From Lachnospiraceae bacterium (GTDB lineage Bacteria; Bacillota; Clostridia; Lachnospirales; Lachnospiraceae), in assembly GCA_024690205.1 (NCBI GenBank), contig JAILCX010000054.1, forward strand, positions 1-60,739: a stretch of 60,739 nucleotides of DNA. Direction: 5' to 3'. Below, one piece after another: positions 9,406 to 19,530 of the stretch. Positions within the stretch are counted from its first letter, which is position 1; each line of letters opens with the position of its first letter. The notes under the pieces were generated by a model, which saw only the letters and a list, made by a program, of their open reading frames with translations, searched no databases and was not told the DNA's origin. Made by a program: the position numbers and the translations under genes.

Positions 9406-11139
9406 ATGAAGAAGTATTTTAAGTACATTAAACCATATCTTATATTCTTTATCCTGGGACCGATATTCATGATAGTTGAGGTCGTGGGCGAGATACTGAT
9501 GCCCAAGCTTATGGCTACGATAATAGACGTCGGAGTAGCTGCAAAGGACTACGGATTCATATTACGACAGGGCCTTCTTATGGCTCTGGTTGCCATATTT
9601 ATGCTCATCGGTGGAGTGGGCGGTGCCTACTTTGCCGCAAGAGCCTGCGTCGGCTTTTCTTCAGACATGAGAAAGGATGCCTTTGACAAGATCCAGACAA
9701 TGTCGTTTGCAAATCTCGATCATTTCAGCACAGGTTCGCTTATCACACGTCTTACGAACGATATAACTCAGGTTCAGAACTTCATAAACATGATGTTAAG
9801 GATGATGCTCAGGGCTCCCGGAATGCTGATCGGAGCCGTGGTCATGGCGATAGTCGTGAATCCGCAGCTTGCGCTTGTTCTGCTGGTCGTCCTTCCCATA
9901 ATGTTGATCCTTATCGTCATAGTGCTAAAGACCTCATTTCCGAGATTTAAGGCCATGCAGGATAAGCTCGATAAGCTCAATTCCAATGTCCAGGAGGTCC
10001 TTACCTCGATAAGGGTCATAAAATCCTTTGTAAGGGAAGATCATGAAAAGATAAGGTTCGAACATTCAAATGAAGACCTTAAGGAAAATACTTTAAGGGC
10101 GTTGAAGATCGTTATCATGATAATGCCGCTCATGTCCATAATGATGAATGCGACAACGCTTTCTGTTGCATGGTTCGGCGGAAGACAGATAATCGCAGGC
10201 CTTATGACAATAGGCGATCTTACTGCATTTATTACCTATATAACACAGATCCTCTTTTCCCTTATGATGGTTGCGATGATATTCATGCAGTCTTCAAGAG
10301 CGATGGCATCACTCGGAAGGATCAACGAGGTGCTGCATACGGATGTTGATATAAACGACGATGATGCACGTTGTAAGGATAAAAAAGTAACGGAAGGAAG
10401 CATTGAATTTGAGAATGTAACCTTCAGATATTATAAAAACTCCGAAGAATCGGTGCTTGATAACGTTTCGCTTAAGATAGAACCGGGGACGGACGTAGGT
10501 ATCATAGGATCAACGGGAAGCGGAAAGACCACGCTCGTATCTTTGATACCGAGACTTTATGATGCCGATGAAGGAAGGATACTTGTCGACGGAGTCGATG
10601 TAAAGGACTATTCACTTGAGAACTTAAGAGACGGGGTCGGAATGGTGCTTCAGAAGAATGTCCTGTTTTCAGGAAGCATCAGGGAAAACCTGCTTTGGGG
10701 AAATGAAGAAGGAAGCGAAGATGAGCTTAAAGAGGCGGCACAAAACGCCATGGCATCTCCGTTTATCGAAGAGAAGGAAAACGGATACGATTACCTGCTT
10801 GAACAGGGCGGAAACAACGTATCGGGCGGCCAGAAACAGCGCCTTTGCATAGCCAGAGCGCTGATGAAAAAGCCTAAGATACTGATCCTTGATGACTCGA
10901 CATCTGCCGTTGATACGGCTACCGAAGCGCGTATCAGGGAATATCTTTCCGACAACATGCCCGATACCACAAAGATAATAATAGCCCAGAGGATATCTTC
11001 GGTCATCAACATGGATATGATCGTTGTCATGGACGATGGAAAGATCACGGCTGTAGGAACCCACGAGGAGCTGCTTGAGTCCTGTGTTCCTTATCAGGAG
11101 ATATACTATTCACAGATGGATAAGGAGGAAACAGCCTGA
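9406..11139 (+). CDS. ABC exporter half-transporter, degenerate ATPase site
   Basis: A 577-residue exporter half-molecule. It has a six-span transmembrane domain (about 1-320) followed by a nucleotide-binding domain with Walker A GSTGSGKTT, signature VSGGQKQR and Walker B ILILDDSTSAVD. The residue after Walker B is Asp where the catalytic Glu is expected, which marks the degenerate site of heterodimeric exporters. The partner encoded next has the normal Glu. The pair should form one membrane pump for drugs, lipids or peptides; the substrate is unknown. The gene begins 6 bases after the GH13 gene with only a weak ribosome binding site, and its stop overlaps the partner's ATG (TGATG). Confidence 0.92.
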   Translation: MKKYFKYIKPYLIFFILGPIFMIVEVVGEILMPKLMATIIDVGVAAKDYGFILRQGLLMALVAIFMLIGGVGGAYFAARACVGFSSDMRKDAFDKIQTMSFANLDHFSTGSLITRLTNDITQVQNFINMMLRMMLRAPGMLIGAVVMAIVVNPQLALVLLVVLPIMLILIVIVLKTSFPRFKAMQDKLDKLNSNVQEVLTSIRVIKSFVREDHEKIRFEHSNEDLKENTLRALKIVIMIMPLMSIMMNATTLSVAWFGGRQIIAGLMTIGDLTAFITYITQILFSLMMVAMIFMQSSRAMASLGRINEVLHTDVDINDDDARCKDKKVTEGSIEFENVTFRYYKNSEESVLDNVSLKIEPGTDVGIIGSTGSGKTTLVSLIPRLYDADEGRILVDGVDVKDYSLENLRDGVGMVLQKNVLFSGSIRENLLWGNEEGSEDELKEAAQNAMASPFIEEKENGYDYLLEQGGNNVSGGQKQRLCIARALMKKPKILILDDSTSAVDTATEARIREYLSDNMPDTTKIIIAQRISSVINMDMIVVMDDGKITAVGTHEELLESCVPYQEIYYSQMDKEETA

Positions 11140-13151
11140 TGGATCAAAAAAGACTTGATTTCCTCCAAAAAAAATACGAACAGAAGTTAAAGCCCAAAAC
11201 GGACGAAGAGCTCCTTAAGGAGCTGCAAACCAATCAGGGCAACCGAAGGCCGGGAGGCGGAAGAAGAGGTCCCGGAGCTCCCATGATAGGCGGAAAGCCC
11301 CAGCATACATCGGTTACGATAAAGAGGTTGTTTTCGTACCTTTCGGGGAACCGATGGAAGCTTGTTCTGGTATTTTTCTGCGTGATAGCATCCACGGTGC
11401 TTTCGCTTGCAGCAACCTATATGCTCCGCCCCATAATAAACGGTCTTACTGATGAAAACGAGACGGTTGCCAAACTCCTTTCCGGCATAATCGCTATGGC
11501 ACTTGTTTATCTTTGCGGCGTTGCAACCCAGTATCTTCAGGCAAGGATAATGGTTACGGTATCGCAGAATGCGATAAAGAAGATAAGGTGTGATCTTTTT
11601 GATAAACTGCAGGAACTTCCGATAAAATATTACGACACGAATGCAAACGGCGATATCATGAGCCGTTTCACCAACGATGTGGATGCCGTCGGAGAAATGC
11701 TGAACAATACGATCGTCCAGCTCATTTCGGGCATAATACAGTTTACGGGAACGCTGGGTCTTATGATTTATACGAACTGGCGGCTCACAATAATAACGAT
11801 AGTTATGATGCCGGTCATCATGTTGGCGTTAAGTTTTATCACCTCTTTTTCAAAAAGGTATTACAAAGCACAGCAGGCGGCTTTGGGAACACTGAACGGA
11901 TACATCGAAGAAACCGTGCAGGGACAAAGGGTTGTAAAGGTTTTTAACCATGAAAAAGCCGCTGTCGAAGAGTTCGATTACTTAAATCATGATTTGAGAA
12001 ATAAACAGGTAAACGCGTTATTTTACGGTGGCATAATGGGGCCTGTGATGGGTAACCTCAGCCAGATTTCCTATGCGATAACGGCAACGGTAGGAGGCAT
12101 CCTTTGCGTTGCAAGAGGTTTCGATGTCGGAGGTTTGACCGTATTCGTTAACTACTCAAGACATTTCTCGATGCCCCTTAACCAGCTGGCGATGCAGGTC
12201 AATACGATCTTCTCCGCTCTTGCCGGAGCTGAAAGAGTATTTGCGGTCATGGACGCGGATCCTGAAAAGGAAGATGTGGAAAATGCCGTAAAGATAATAG
12301 AAGAAGACGGCCATGGAGTTTACGTTATCCCGAAAAAGGCTTCCTTCCTTAATGATGACCGTGCGGCTTTGGATGGCGGAATATTAAGAGAAGATGATGA
12401 AAACTACTATGTAGAGGTGAAGGGTGCGGTCACATTAAAGGACGTAACGTTCGGCTACGTGGAAGGAAAGACCGTACTTAAAGATATCTCGCTTTATGCA
12501 AAACCCGGACAGAAGATCGCGTTCGTGGGCTCTACCGGTGCCGGAAAGACAACGATAACTAACCTTATCAACAGATTCTATGATATAAATGAAGGTATAA
12601 TAACCGTTGATTCGATCCCGGTGACCGCGGTCGAAAGAGATTCATTAAGACGAAATATCGCTATGGTACTTCAGGATACGCACCTCTTTAACGGAACGGT
12701 CAGGGAAAACATAAGGTACGGACGTCTTGATGCCACGGATGAAGAAGTGGTCGAGGCTGCAAAAGTCGCATCCGCCCATTCATTTATCATGCGTCTTGAA
12801 AACGGATATGATACGCTGCTTGAAGGTGACGGAGCTAACCTTTCGCAGGGCCAAAGACAGCTTATAAATATTGCAAGAGCTGCCATTTCCAAGGCTCCGA
12901 TCCTCATCCTTGATGAGGCAACAAGTTCGGTAGATACAAGGACCGAAAAACATATCGAACACGGAATGGACAGGATAATGGCCACAAGGACCACTTTGGT
13001 TATCGCACACAGACTCTCGACTGTAAGGAACGCAAATGCGATAATGGTACTTGAACACGGAAGTATAATCGAACGCGGTGACCATGATGATCTTCTTAAG
13101 AATGAAGGAAGATATTATGAACTGTACACCGGAAAGAGTAAACTGGAATAG
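11139..13151 (+). CDS. ABC exporter half-transporter, consensus ATPase site
   Basis: The 670-residue partner of the preceding half-transporter. It has an unusual 60-residue cytoplasmic N-terminus rich in Arg, Gly and Pro (around NRRPGGGRRGPG), then a six-span transmembrane domain and a nucleotide-binding domain with Walker A GSTGAGKTT, signature LSQGQRQL and Walker B ILILDEATSSVD, catalytic Glu present. An acidic 50-residue insertion lies between the membrane and ATPase domains. Translation is coupled to the first half by a one-base overlap. The combination is typical of the BmrC/BmrD or LmrCD type of heterodimeric multidrug exporters. Neighbours give no clue to the transported molecule. Confidence 0.92.
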   Translation: MDQKRLDFLQKKYEQKLKPKTDEELLKELQTNQGNRRPGGGRRGPGAPMIGGKPQHTSVTIKRLFSYLSGNRWKLVLVFFCVIASTVLSLAATYMLRPIINGLTDENETVAKLLSGIIAMALVYLCGVATQYLQARIMVTVSQNAIKKIRCDLFDKLQELPIKYYDTNANGDIMSRFTNDVDAVGEMLNNTIVQLISGIIQFTGTLGLMIYTNWRLTIITIVMMPVIMLALSFITSFSKRYYKAQQAALGTLNGYIEETVQGQRVVKVFNHEKAAVEEFDYLNHDLRNKQVNALFYGGIMGPVMGNLSQISYAITATVGGILCVARGFDVGGLTVFVNYSRHFSMPLNQLAMQVNTIFSALAGAERVFAVMDADPEKEDVENAVKIIEEDGHGVYVIPKKASFLNDDRAALDGGILREDDENYYVEVKGAVTLKDVTFGYVEGKTVLKDISLYAKPGQKIAFVGSTGAGKTTITNLINRFYDINEGIITVDSIPVTAVERDSLRRNIAMVLQDTHLFNGTVRENIRYGRLDATDEEVVEAAKVASAHSFIMRLENGYDTLLEGDGANLSQGQRQLINIARAAISKAPILILDEATSSVDTRTEKHIEHGMDRIMATRTTLVIAHRLSTVRNANAIMVLEHGSIIERGDHDDLLKNEGRYYELYTGKSKLE

Positions 13152-13193
13152 CAAAACCGGAACAACCGGAGCAAAAAACGGAGGAAAACGGGT

Positions 13194-13577
13194 ATGAATG
13201 GTTCATTAAAAGAGTTTTATTTAAGTCACGGATTGTCGATCGATAATGCTCTTGAAAACACTGTAACGGAGGAACTTCTTGAGGATGTTCTTCATGATTA
13301 CTGGGAAGGCATTGAAAGTTCGGCTCTCGAGATAGAAGATGCCCTGAAAGCCGAAGATTACAAGCTTTATACGGTTAAGGTGCATGCTCTTAAGAGCTCT
13401 TCAAGGCTTGTTGGAATCATGGGACTCGGAGATGAGGCTTATGAATACGAGCTTACCGGATATGAGGCTCAAAAGGGCGATGAAGCAGCTATCGCAAAGA
13501 TAAAGAACGGCACATCGGAGCTTCTTAGTAAATACCGTTCATATAAAGAAATCTTTGCTCCGGTATTTAACGGCTGA
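13194..13577 (+). CDS. HPt (histidine phosphotransfer) domain protein
   Basis: This 127-residue, all-helical single-domain protein carries the HPt signature VHALKSSSRLVG, with H64 the likely phosphorylated residue and K67/S68 next to it as in the family. It should carry phosphate between receivers in a phosphorelay in the cytoplasm. No hybrid kinase is adjacent; the single-domain CheY at 745 is the nearest unpaired receiver but is 12 kb away. GGAGG lies upstream of ATG 13194. It lies between an exporter operon and a glycosyltransferase and may be cotranscribed with either. Confidence 0.85.
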   Translation: MNGSLKEFYLSHGLSIDNALENTVTEELLEDVLHDYWEGIESSALEIEDALKAEDYKLYTVKVHALKSSSRLVGIMGLGDEAYEYELTGYEAQKGDEAAIAKIKNGTSELLSKYRSYKEIFAPVFNG

Positions 13578-13592
13578 TCAGGACGACCAGGT

Positions 13593-14330
13593 ATGAGTGA
13601 AGTTAAAAAGACGGTCATCGTTATGCCCGTTGCAAATGAAGAAGAAACGATGGAAAAGGTCGTTGATATGATAATGCAGTTACCTTATGAGGGACTGTAT
13701 TATTATCCTGTCATAGACGACTATTCAAAGGACGGAACCGAAAGGATCCTTAGGGGAAAAGCCCAAAATGACCCGAGAATCAAGGTTATATACCACAAGG
13801 AGTCAAAGGGTGTCATAAGCTGTTATCTCGAAGGATACAGACACGCTCTTAATGACGGAGCGGACCGTATCATAGAAATGGACGGAGGGATGTCCCACGA
13901 TCCGGCGCAGCTTCATCAGTTCATCGAAAAACTGGATGAAGGCTATGATTGTGTATGGGGCTCCAGGTTCATTAAAGGCGGAGGGATAAGCGATCTGCCC
14001 CTTTACAGGAGGATTTTAAGCAGCGGAGGCACGATCCTTTCCAATCTCGTTCTCGGAACGAAGCTTAAGGACATGACGAGCGGATACGAGGCTTTTCAGA
14101 GGCATGTGCTTGAAAGACTTGACCTTGACAAGATAATGTCTACCGGACACATGTATCAGACGGAGGTCCGTTTTTACTGCAGAAAGCTTAACTGTATCGA
14201 AGTTCCCATACATTATGCGGGATCTTCTTCAGGTCTTAACGCGGGCAATGTTTTTGAAGCCCTTGATCTTTTGTTTAAACTCAAAAAACATGAGAAAGAA
14301 GTATGGAAGGATGATCCCCAAGCCATATGA
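13593..14330 (+). CDS. Family 2 glycosyltransferase (dolichol-phosphate-mannose-synthase-like)
   Basis: A 245-residue GT-A fold protein with no membrane segment. It has the nucleotide-binding start VIVMPVANEEETM, the IDDYSKDGT segment and the acceptor-side motif GSRFIKGGGI of DPM1-like enzymes. It would move a sugar from a nucleotide onto a lipid phosphate carrier at the inner membrane face. The metal-binding stretch reads EMDGGMSHDP, where relatives usually have MDAD.SHDP, so the second Asp of the DxD motif is Gly; activity may depend on other ligands. Its stop overlaps the next gene (ATGA), a large membrane glycosyltransferase, which fits a lipid-linked sugar donor and user pair. Confidence 0.82.
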   Translation: MSEVKKTVIVMPVANEEETMEKVVDMIMQLPYEGLYYYPVIDDYSKDGTERILRGKAQNDPRIKVIYHKESKGVISCYLEGYRHALNDGADRIIEMDGGMSHDPAQLHQFIEKLDEGYDCVWGSRFIKGGGISDLPLYRRILSSGGTILSNLVLGTKLKDMTSGYEAFQRHVLERLDLDKIMSTGHMYQTEVRFYCRKLNCIEVPIHYAGSSSGLNAGNVFEALDLLFKLKKHEKEVWKDDPQAI

Positions 14331-16561
14331 GTATAAGTGAAAAGAGGAATAATAAAGTATCTAGGATAGCAGCATGCATCGCCACCTTGTTACTGGCGGT
14401 AGCAGTGCTGTTTTTACTTTCTAGACAGGTGGGCGTTTCCAACAAAAAGGACCGGATGACCCCGCCTCTTTTTGACAGTCCGTCTTATGTTGAATTAAAC
14501 GATAACGATACGCTGTATGTGAGCATTAAAGCCGCAGAAGACCTGCACCTCGGTCGTTTTTGCGTGCTCATCGTAAATACCGAAAAAGAAGGAAAAGGAA
14601 GCATTGAATACGTGCTTAAAGAGTCATCGGGCGCCGAGTTATGGTCTTTGGCTGTCGATGAAGCTTCAATAGATACCGGAGAATGGACATATATCGATAA
14701 CCCTGATTCATATCTTTCAAAAGGGGATAGTGCGACCCTTGGTATTACGGCAAAAGGCTGCGAGCCTTTCTTTATAAAGACACAGCTTTATGCAAGTGAC
14801 AAAGTTCTTCCTTTTGAAGAAAGGATAAGCAGAAGCGGTTCTTTTGATAAGGAAGATGAGGTTCTTGATACGGGAATATCGCTCGGAGCCGAAAAAATAT
14901 CCGATCAGGAACTTAAATTCGGTGATATCTTTTATCATTCAGCAATAATAACAGTTGTTTTGACCGTACTGGTCATCTCACTTTTGCTGCTCGGAAAGCC
15001 CGCAGTTACGAGCTTTTTTGAAAAGGCGCTCGGATTTTTCGGTAAATACGGAAATGATATATTCCTTGTCGCTTTGTTTATCACGATATGCTTATCGATA
15101 TACGTTAACGGATACCTTGAAAGCATAAATATAAGCGCAGATTCGGCAGGTTACTTAAGAGAAGCGGTCAATATGGCTGCCGGGAACGGCTTTCATTATG
15201 ATGCCCTTGCAGGATATCCCGACACATGGTTTGCCAACTGGCCGATATTGTATCCGATGCTCATAGCATTGACCATGAAGGTGACGGGTTATGAAGTATA
15301 TCTTGCATCCAAAGTGCTGTCCATGATACTTGTGGGGATACTTATCCTGATCCTTCGGATTTCCTTTAAAAAAGAGGGCTGGTTCTATGCTCTTTGCATG
15401 ACGGATCTGGGGCTTATGTACCTGTACTGGTACTCATGGAGTGAGCTTCCCTTTATTATATTCCTGGTGTTATTTGCAAGTTTTCTTGCAAAAATCGTAT
15501 CGGATGAAAAACCGTTACTGCGTCAATATGTATTCCTCGGGCTTTCGACAGTAGGGGCTTTCTTAACAAGGTATTTCGGAATGTTCCTTTTCGGAGTCCT
15601 TGCCCTTTATATTCTTATCTTCCTTATTAGGGAAATAAAGGAAAACGGCGGATTTTCGCTTAAAAAGCTCTTTAAAGGCAGAGCTTTTGCCCTTGCGCTT
15701 ACAGCCTTTATATCCGGTGTTATCTGTCTTCTTTACCTTATAAATAACAAGATACAAAACGGAATGCCCTCGGGTGTTTCACGGAGCATGTGGTGGGATG
15801 ATTACGCTACGCTTACGGATGATCTCATAAAAGCGCTCTGTGCCGAGTTCTTTAATATATTCCATGTGGAGGTTCCGGGCTTTATTTCAGGGCTTTCGAT
15901 GGGAACAACGGCTGCTCTTATAATACTTGTTATCATTGTGCTTGCTTTTGTGACCGTTAAGAATATGCGTCCTTTATCAAAGGAATCCGTATTCATAACC
16001 ACATCCGCTATATATTACGGTATGTTCATTGTGATAAGGTACTTCTCTTCAATGGATACCTTCTATTACAGATTCTTTGCTCCCGCAACATTCCTATTCC
16101 TTCTGGGATTTGTTTCGATCATCAAAAATGCTATTGGACAAAAGACACAAAAAGCCGGAAATATCACAAAGGTAACGCTTGTCGTCTTCTTTGCCATAAT
16201 AGGTGCGGGCCTTGCAAAAGACCATATTGCAGTTAATAAACTGCCCTATTACGACATCATAACCATGAACTGGGATGAGGACTATGGTGAGATCCCGCAC
16301 AAGAGTGTCGTGATATTCAGTAACATGGATTTTCGATCACTCTACTACAGATATGATGTCGTTGAGGGATTGATAGGTCCCGATGACACGATGGAGGATT
16401 TGGATAACAGATACTACGGAAGTGATTACATGTGTATTCTCAAAAGCGACGCAAAAGTCATGGTCGAATCCGGTATTTACGACCCGGAAATCAGCAGGGC
16501 GATAACGGATGTACTTACCAAAGAGGGCAAATATTGCGTTATTCCGCTGCATATTCAATGA
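14327..16561 (+). CDS. Polytopic membrane protein, probable GT-C glycosyltransferase
   Basis: A 744-residue protein with one N-terminal span, a soluble extracytoplasmic domain (about residues 40-200) and then about ten hydrophobic segments. The first loop after the second span contains SADSAGYLREAVNMA, which resembles the acidic first loop of GT-C (GT39/GT83-like) enzymes that use polyprenyl-phosphate sugars. Translation is coupled to the DPM-like gene by a 4-base overlap, supporting a sugar-P-polyprenol donor/acceptor pair for wall or protein decoration. The acceptor is unknown. The extracytoplasmic N-terminal domain is not one I recognise. Confidence 0.65.
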   Translation: MSISEKRNNKVSRIAACIATLLLAVAVLFLLSRQVGVSNKKDRMTPPLFDSPSYVELNDNDTLYVSIKAAEDLHLGRFCVLIVNTEKEGKGSIEYVLKESSGAELWSLAVDEASIDTGEWTYIDNPDSYLSKGDSATLGITAKGCEPFFIKTQLYASDKVLPFEERISRSGSFDKEDEVLDTGISLGAEKISDQELKFGDIFYHSAIITVVLTVLVISLLLLGKPAVTSFFEKALGFFGKYGNDIFLVALFITICLSIYVNGYLESINISADSAGYLREAVNMAAGNGFHYDALAGYPDTWFANWPILYPMLIALTMKVTGYEVYLASKVLSMILVGILILILRISFKKEGWFYALCMTDLGLMYLYWYSWSELPFIIFLVLFASFLAKIVSDEKPLLRQYVFLGLSTVGAFLTRYFGMFLFGVLALYILIFLIREIKENGGFSLKKLFKGRAFALALTAFISGVICLLYLINNKIQNGMPSGVSRSMWWDDYATLTDDLIKALCAEFFNIFHVEVPGFISGLSMGTTAALIILVIIVLAFVTVKNMRPLSKESVFITTSAIYYGMFIVIRYFSSMDTFYYRFFAPATFLFLLGFVSIIKNAIGQKTQKAGNITKVTLVVFFAIIGAGLAKDHIAVNKLPYYDIITMNWDEDYGEIPHKSVVIFSNMDFRSLYYRYDVVEGLIGPDDTMEDLDNRYYGSDYMCILKSDAKVMVESGIYDPEISRAITDVLTKEGKYCVIPLHIQ

Positions 16562-16713
16562 CATATGTAACAATAGTGTAAATACAGGGCCTTCCGGTGT
16601 TTATCAACACGCTAAATCACGATTTAATATGACGGCGTAATGGCATCCAAGCAGCTTTTGGGTGTGTGTTGGCTATGTGACCGGCCATGAGTTTATAGAA
16701 AATTTATAATACT

Positions 16714-16740
16714 TTAGCACTCAACCATTGACAGTGCTAA
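16714..16740. promoter_or_regulatory. CIRCE operator (HrcA site) before clpB
   Basis: TTAGCACTC, nine bases, then CAGTGCTAA. This matches the CIRCE consensus TTAGCACTC-N9-GAGTGCTAA at 17 of 18 positions. It overlaps the -35 element of the clpB promoter, so HrcA bound here would block transcription at normal temperature. Confidence 0.9.
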
Positions 16741-16756
16741 CAGACAGATGTATCAT
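16728..16756 (+). promoter_or_regulatory. clpB promoter
   Basis: TTGACA (16728-16733), a 17-base spacer and TATCAT (16751-16756) form a near-consensus housekeeping promoter, with the -35 inside the CIRCE element. The predicted leader to the clpB ATG is about 94 bases. The rest of the 295-base gap (16562-16713) holds only a small GTGTT/AACAC hairpin and no other feature I can support. Confidence 0.8.
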
Positions 16757-16856
16757 CGTCGTGAAAGATAAAGAATAAGTGTTTTTTGATGATTTATAAT
16801 TCCGACTGTTAGGAAACGGAAGTTATGAAGAGTCATTTCGATAAAGGAGGGATATT

Positions 16857-19445
16857 ATGACCATTGACAGATTTACCCAGCAATCCACTCTTGCCGTGCA
16901 GAACCTCGACAAGATCGCTTTGGAGTTCGGGAACCAGGAGATAGAGGAAGAACACCTTTTATATTCTCTTCTCACACTGGATAACAGCCTGATACTGAAC
17001 CTTATCGAAAAAATGGGCATCGATCCCGACGACTTTGTAAATAAGGTTGAATCGCTCATCCAAAAGAGAGTGAAGGTTCAGGGAGGTTCGCAGCCCTATA
17101 TCGGACAGTACCTCAATAAAGTGCTCATTAATGCAGAATCCGAGGCAAAGGCCATGTCGGATGAATATGTTTCGGTTGAGCATCTTTTCCTTTCCATGTT
17201 AAAGCACCCCAGTAAGCCCATCAAAGAACTCTTTGATGAGTGCGGAATAACGAAGGATTCATTCCTTGTTGCTTTATCAAGTGTAAGGGGCAATCAGAGA
17301 GTGACTTCAGATAATCCCGAGGCCACATACGATACTCTTGAAAAGTACGGAACGGAACTTGTCGGAAAAGCCAGGGAACAAAAGCTTGAACCCGTTATAG
17401 GAAGAGACGATGAAATAAGAAACGTTATAAGGATACTTTCCCGCAAGACCAAGAACAATCCGGTTCTAATCGGTGAACCCGGTGTCGGAAAAACCGCAGT
17501 CGTTGAAGGCCTTGCGCGAAGGATCGCTGATGAAGATGTTCCCGAGGGACTAAAGGATAAGAAGATATTCTCACTTGATATAGGTGCACTTGTTGCAGGA
17601 GCCAAGTACAGAGGAGAGTTTGAGGAAAGATTAAAGGCAGTCCTTGGAGATGTAAAGAACTCGGACGGGGAGATAATCCTCTTTATAGATGAGCTTCATA
17701 CCATAGTCGGTGCAGGAAAGACCGACGGAGCGCTCGATGCAAGCAATATGTTAAAGCCCATGCTTGCAAGGGGTGAACTCCATTGTATCGGTGCCACGAC
17801 CCTTGATGAATACAGATCTTATATAGAAAAAGACCCGGCCCTTGAGCGAAGGTTTCAGCCGGTGCTTGTTAATGAACCGACGGTCGAGGATACCATATCG
17901 ATCCTCAGGGGATTAAAGGACAGATACGAAAACTACCATCACGTAAAGATAGAAGATAACGCTCTTGTTGAAGCCGCTGTTTTGTCGAACCGGTATATTT
18001 CGGACAGGTTCCTTCCCGATAAGGCAATAGACCTTGTGGATGAAGCCTGCGCACAGGTAAAGACAGAGCTTGAATCAATGCCTACCGAGCTTGACGAGCT
18101 GAAAAGACGAAGAGAGCGCCTTGAGATGGAGGCCATAAACTTAAATAAAGAAAACGATAACCTCTCAAAAGAAAGACTTACCGCAATTCAGGCAGAATTG
18201 AGCGAGGTCGGGGAACAGTTTGATTCCCTCATGGCCAAATGGGAAAATGAAAAAGCCCAAAGTGAGAATCTGTCGGTAATAAGAGACAAGATAAGCGCCG
18301 CAAAGGAAGAAACAGAGCTTGCCCAAAGGAACGGTGATTACGAGCGTGCAAGTGAGCTTAGTTACAGTGTGATCCCTGCTCTTACAAAGGAGCTTGAGGA
18401 AGCCGAAAAGAAGGTGGAAAAGAAGGAGCTTTCACTTGTCCATGAGGCTGTTACCGAAGAAGAGATAGCAAAGATCGTTTCTCGCTGGACGGGTATACCT
18501 GTTTCAAAGCTTAATGAGACCGAAAGAAACAAGACACTTCATCTTGATGAAGAACTGCACAAGAGAGTTGTCGGACAGGATGAAGGCGTGACCAAGGTTA
18601 CGGAGGCTATAATAAGGTCAAAGGCAGGCATAAAAGATCCCGACAAGCCGATAGGATCGTTCATGTTCTTGGGACCTACCGGTGTCGGAAAGACAGAGCT
18701 TGCAAAAGCTCTTGCCGCTGCTTTGTTTGATGATGAAAACAATATGGTAAGGATAGATATGAGTGAATATATGGAGAAGTTCTCCGTATCGAGACTTATC
18801 GGAGCGCCTCCGGGGTACGTAGGATACGAAGAAGGCGGTCAGCTTACCGAGGCTGTAAGGAGAAAGCCTTACTCAGTAGTTTTGTTCGATGAGATCGAAA
18901 AGGCGCATCCCGATGTATTTAACGTACTGCTTCAGGTACTTGATGACGGACGTGTGACCGATTCTCAGGGACGGACCGTGGACTTTAAGAACACGATACT
19001 CATAATGACCTCAAATATCGGAGCACCGGCGCTGCTTGACGGAATAGATCCGGAAGGCAGGATCACCGAAGAAGCCCAGAATATCGTGACGGAAGAGCTA
19101 AGAGCCTCATTCAGACCGGAGTTTTTAAACAGACTTGATGAGATCATAATGTTTAAGCCTCTTACAAAGAAGGATATAGCAGGGATCATCGATCTTATCA
19201 TGGCAGATCTTAATAAGAGACTTTCAGATAAAGAGCTTACGGTAGAGCTTACGGATGCAGCAAGGGAAAATATCCTTGATAATGCTTATGATCCCGCATT
19301 CGGAGCCCGTCCCCTTAAAAGATATATTCAAAAATGGGTTGAAACATTATCTGCAAGACTTATACTTGAGGGCAACTTAAGTGAAGGGGATACGATACTT
19401 ATTGACGTAAAGAACAACGAGCTTACGGCAAGTGCAAAAAAATGA
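16857..19445 (+). CDS. clpB: ATP-dependent disaggregase ClpB
   Basis: An Hsp104/ClpB hexameric AAA+ disaggregase of 862 residues, the normal family length. It works with DnaK to pull proteins out of aggregates after heat stress. Domains in order: Clp-N double repeat (1-145), AAA-1 with GEPGVGKTA and IDELHT, the coiled-coil middle domain (about 400-525) that separates ClpB from ClpA/C, AAA-2 with GPTGVGKTE and [12 protein letters not shown], and the C-terminal D2-small domain. It lacks the IGF loop needed for ClpP binding. AAGGAGG stands 6 bases before ATG 16857. A CIRCE operator in its promoter shows HrcA control. It is a one-gene unit ended by a two-way terminator. Confidence 0.97.
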   Translation: MTIDRFTQQSTLAVQNLDKIALEFGNQEIEEEHLLYSLLTLDNSLILNLIEKMGIDPDDFVNKVESLIQKRVKVQGGSQPYIGQYLNKVLINAESEAKAMSDEYVSVEHLFLSMLKHPSKPIKELFDECGITKDSFLVALSSVRGNQRVTSDNPEATYDTLEKYGTELVGKAREQKLEPVIGRDDEIRNVIRILSRKTKNNPVLIGEPGVGKTAVVEGLARRIADEDVPEGLKDKKIFSLDIGALVAGAKYRGEFEERLKAVLGDVKNSDGEIILFIDELHTIVGAGKTDGALDASNMLKPMLARGELHCIGATTLDEYRSYIEKDPALERRFQPVLVNEPTVEDTISILRGLKDRYENYHHVKIEDNALVEAAVLSNRYISDRFLPDKAIDLVDEACAQVKTELESMPTELDELKRRRERLEMEAINLNKENDNLSKERLTAIQAELSEVGEQFDSLMAKWENEKAQSENLSVIRDKISAAKEETELAQRNGDYERASELSYSVIPALTKELEEAEKKVEKKELSLVHEAVTEEEIAKIVSRWTGIPVSKLNETERNKTLHLDEELHKRVVGQDEGVTKVTEAIIRSKAGIKDPDKPIGSFMFLGPTGVGKTELAKALAAALFDDENNMVRIDMSEYMEKFSVSRLIGAPPGYVGYEEGGQLTEAVRRKPYSVVLFDEIEKAHPDVFNVLLQVLDDGRVTDSQGRTVDFKNTILIMTSNIGAPALLDGIDPEGRITEEAQNIVTEELRASFRPEFLNRLDEIIMFKPLTKKDIAGIIDLIMADLNKRLSDKELTVELTDAARENILDNAYDPAFGARPLKRYIQKWVETLSARLILEGNLSEGDTILIDVKNNELTASAKK

Positions 19446-19473
19446 TTCAATAACAGCTGAAAGTCAAGATAAA

Positions 19474-19511
19474 AAACCGGCGTTAACCAAAATGGTCAAC
19501 GCCGGTTTTAC
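19474..19511. terminator. Bidirectional terminator between clpB and thrH
   Basis: A 15-bp inverted repeat (AAACCGGCGTTAACC with GGTCAACGCCGGTTT, one mismatch) with loop AAAAT. A T-rich run follows on the plus strand, and on the minus strand the stem is followed by TTTTTTATC. It can therefore stop both convergent genes. Confidence 0.85.
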
Positions 19512-19530
19512 TTTATAATACAACGGTTTA

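Noticed and set aside
9406..13151. Asp instead of Glu in the first exporter as a sign of decay
   Set aside because: This asymmetry is normal in heterodimeric ABC exporters and the second half is intact.
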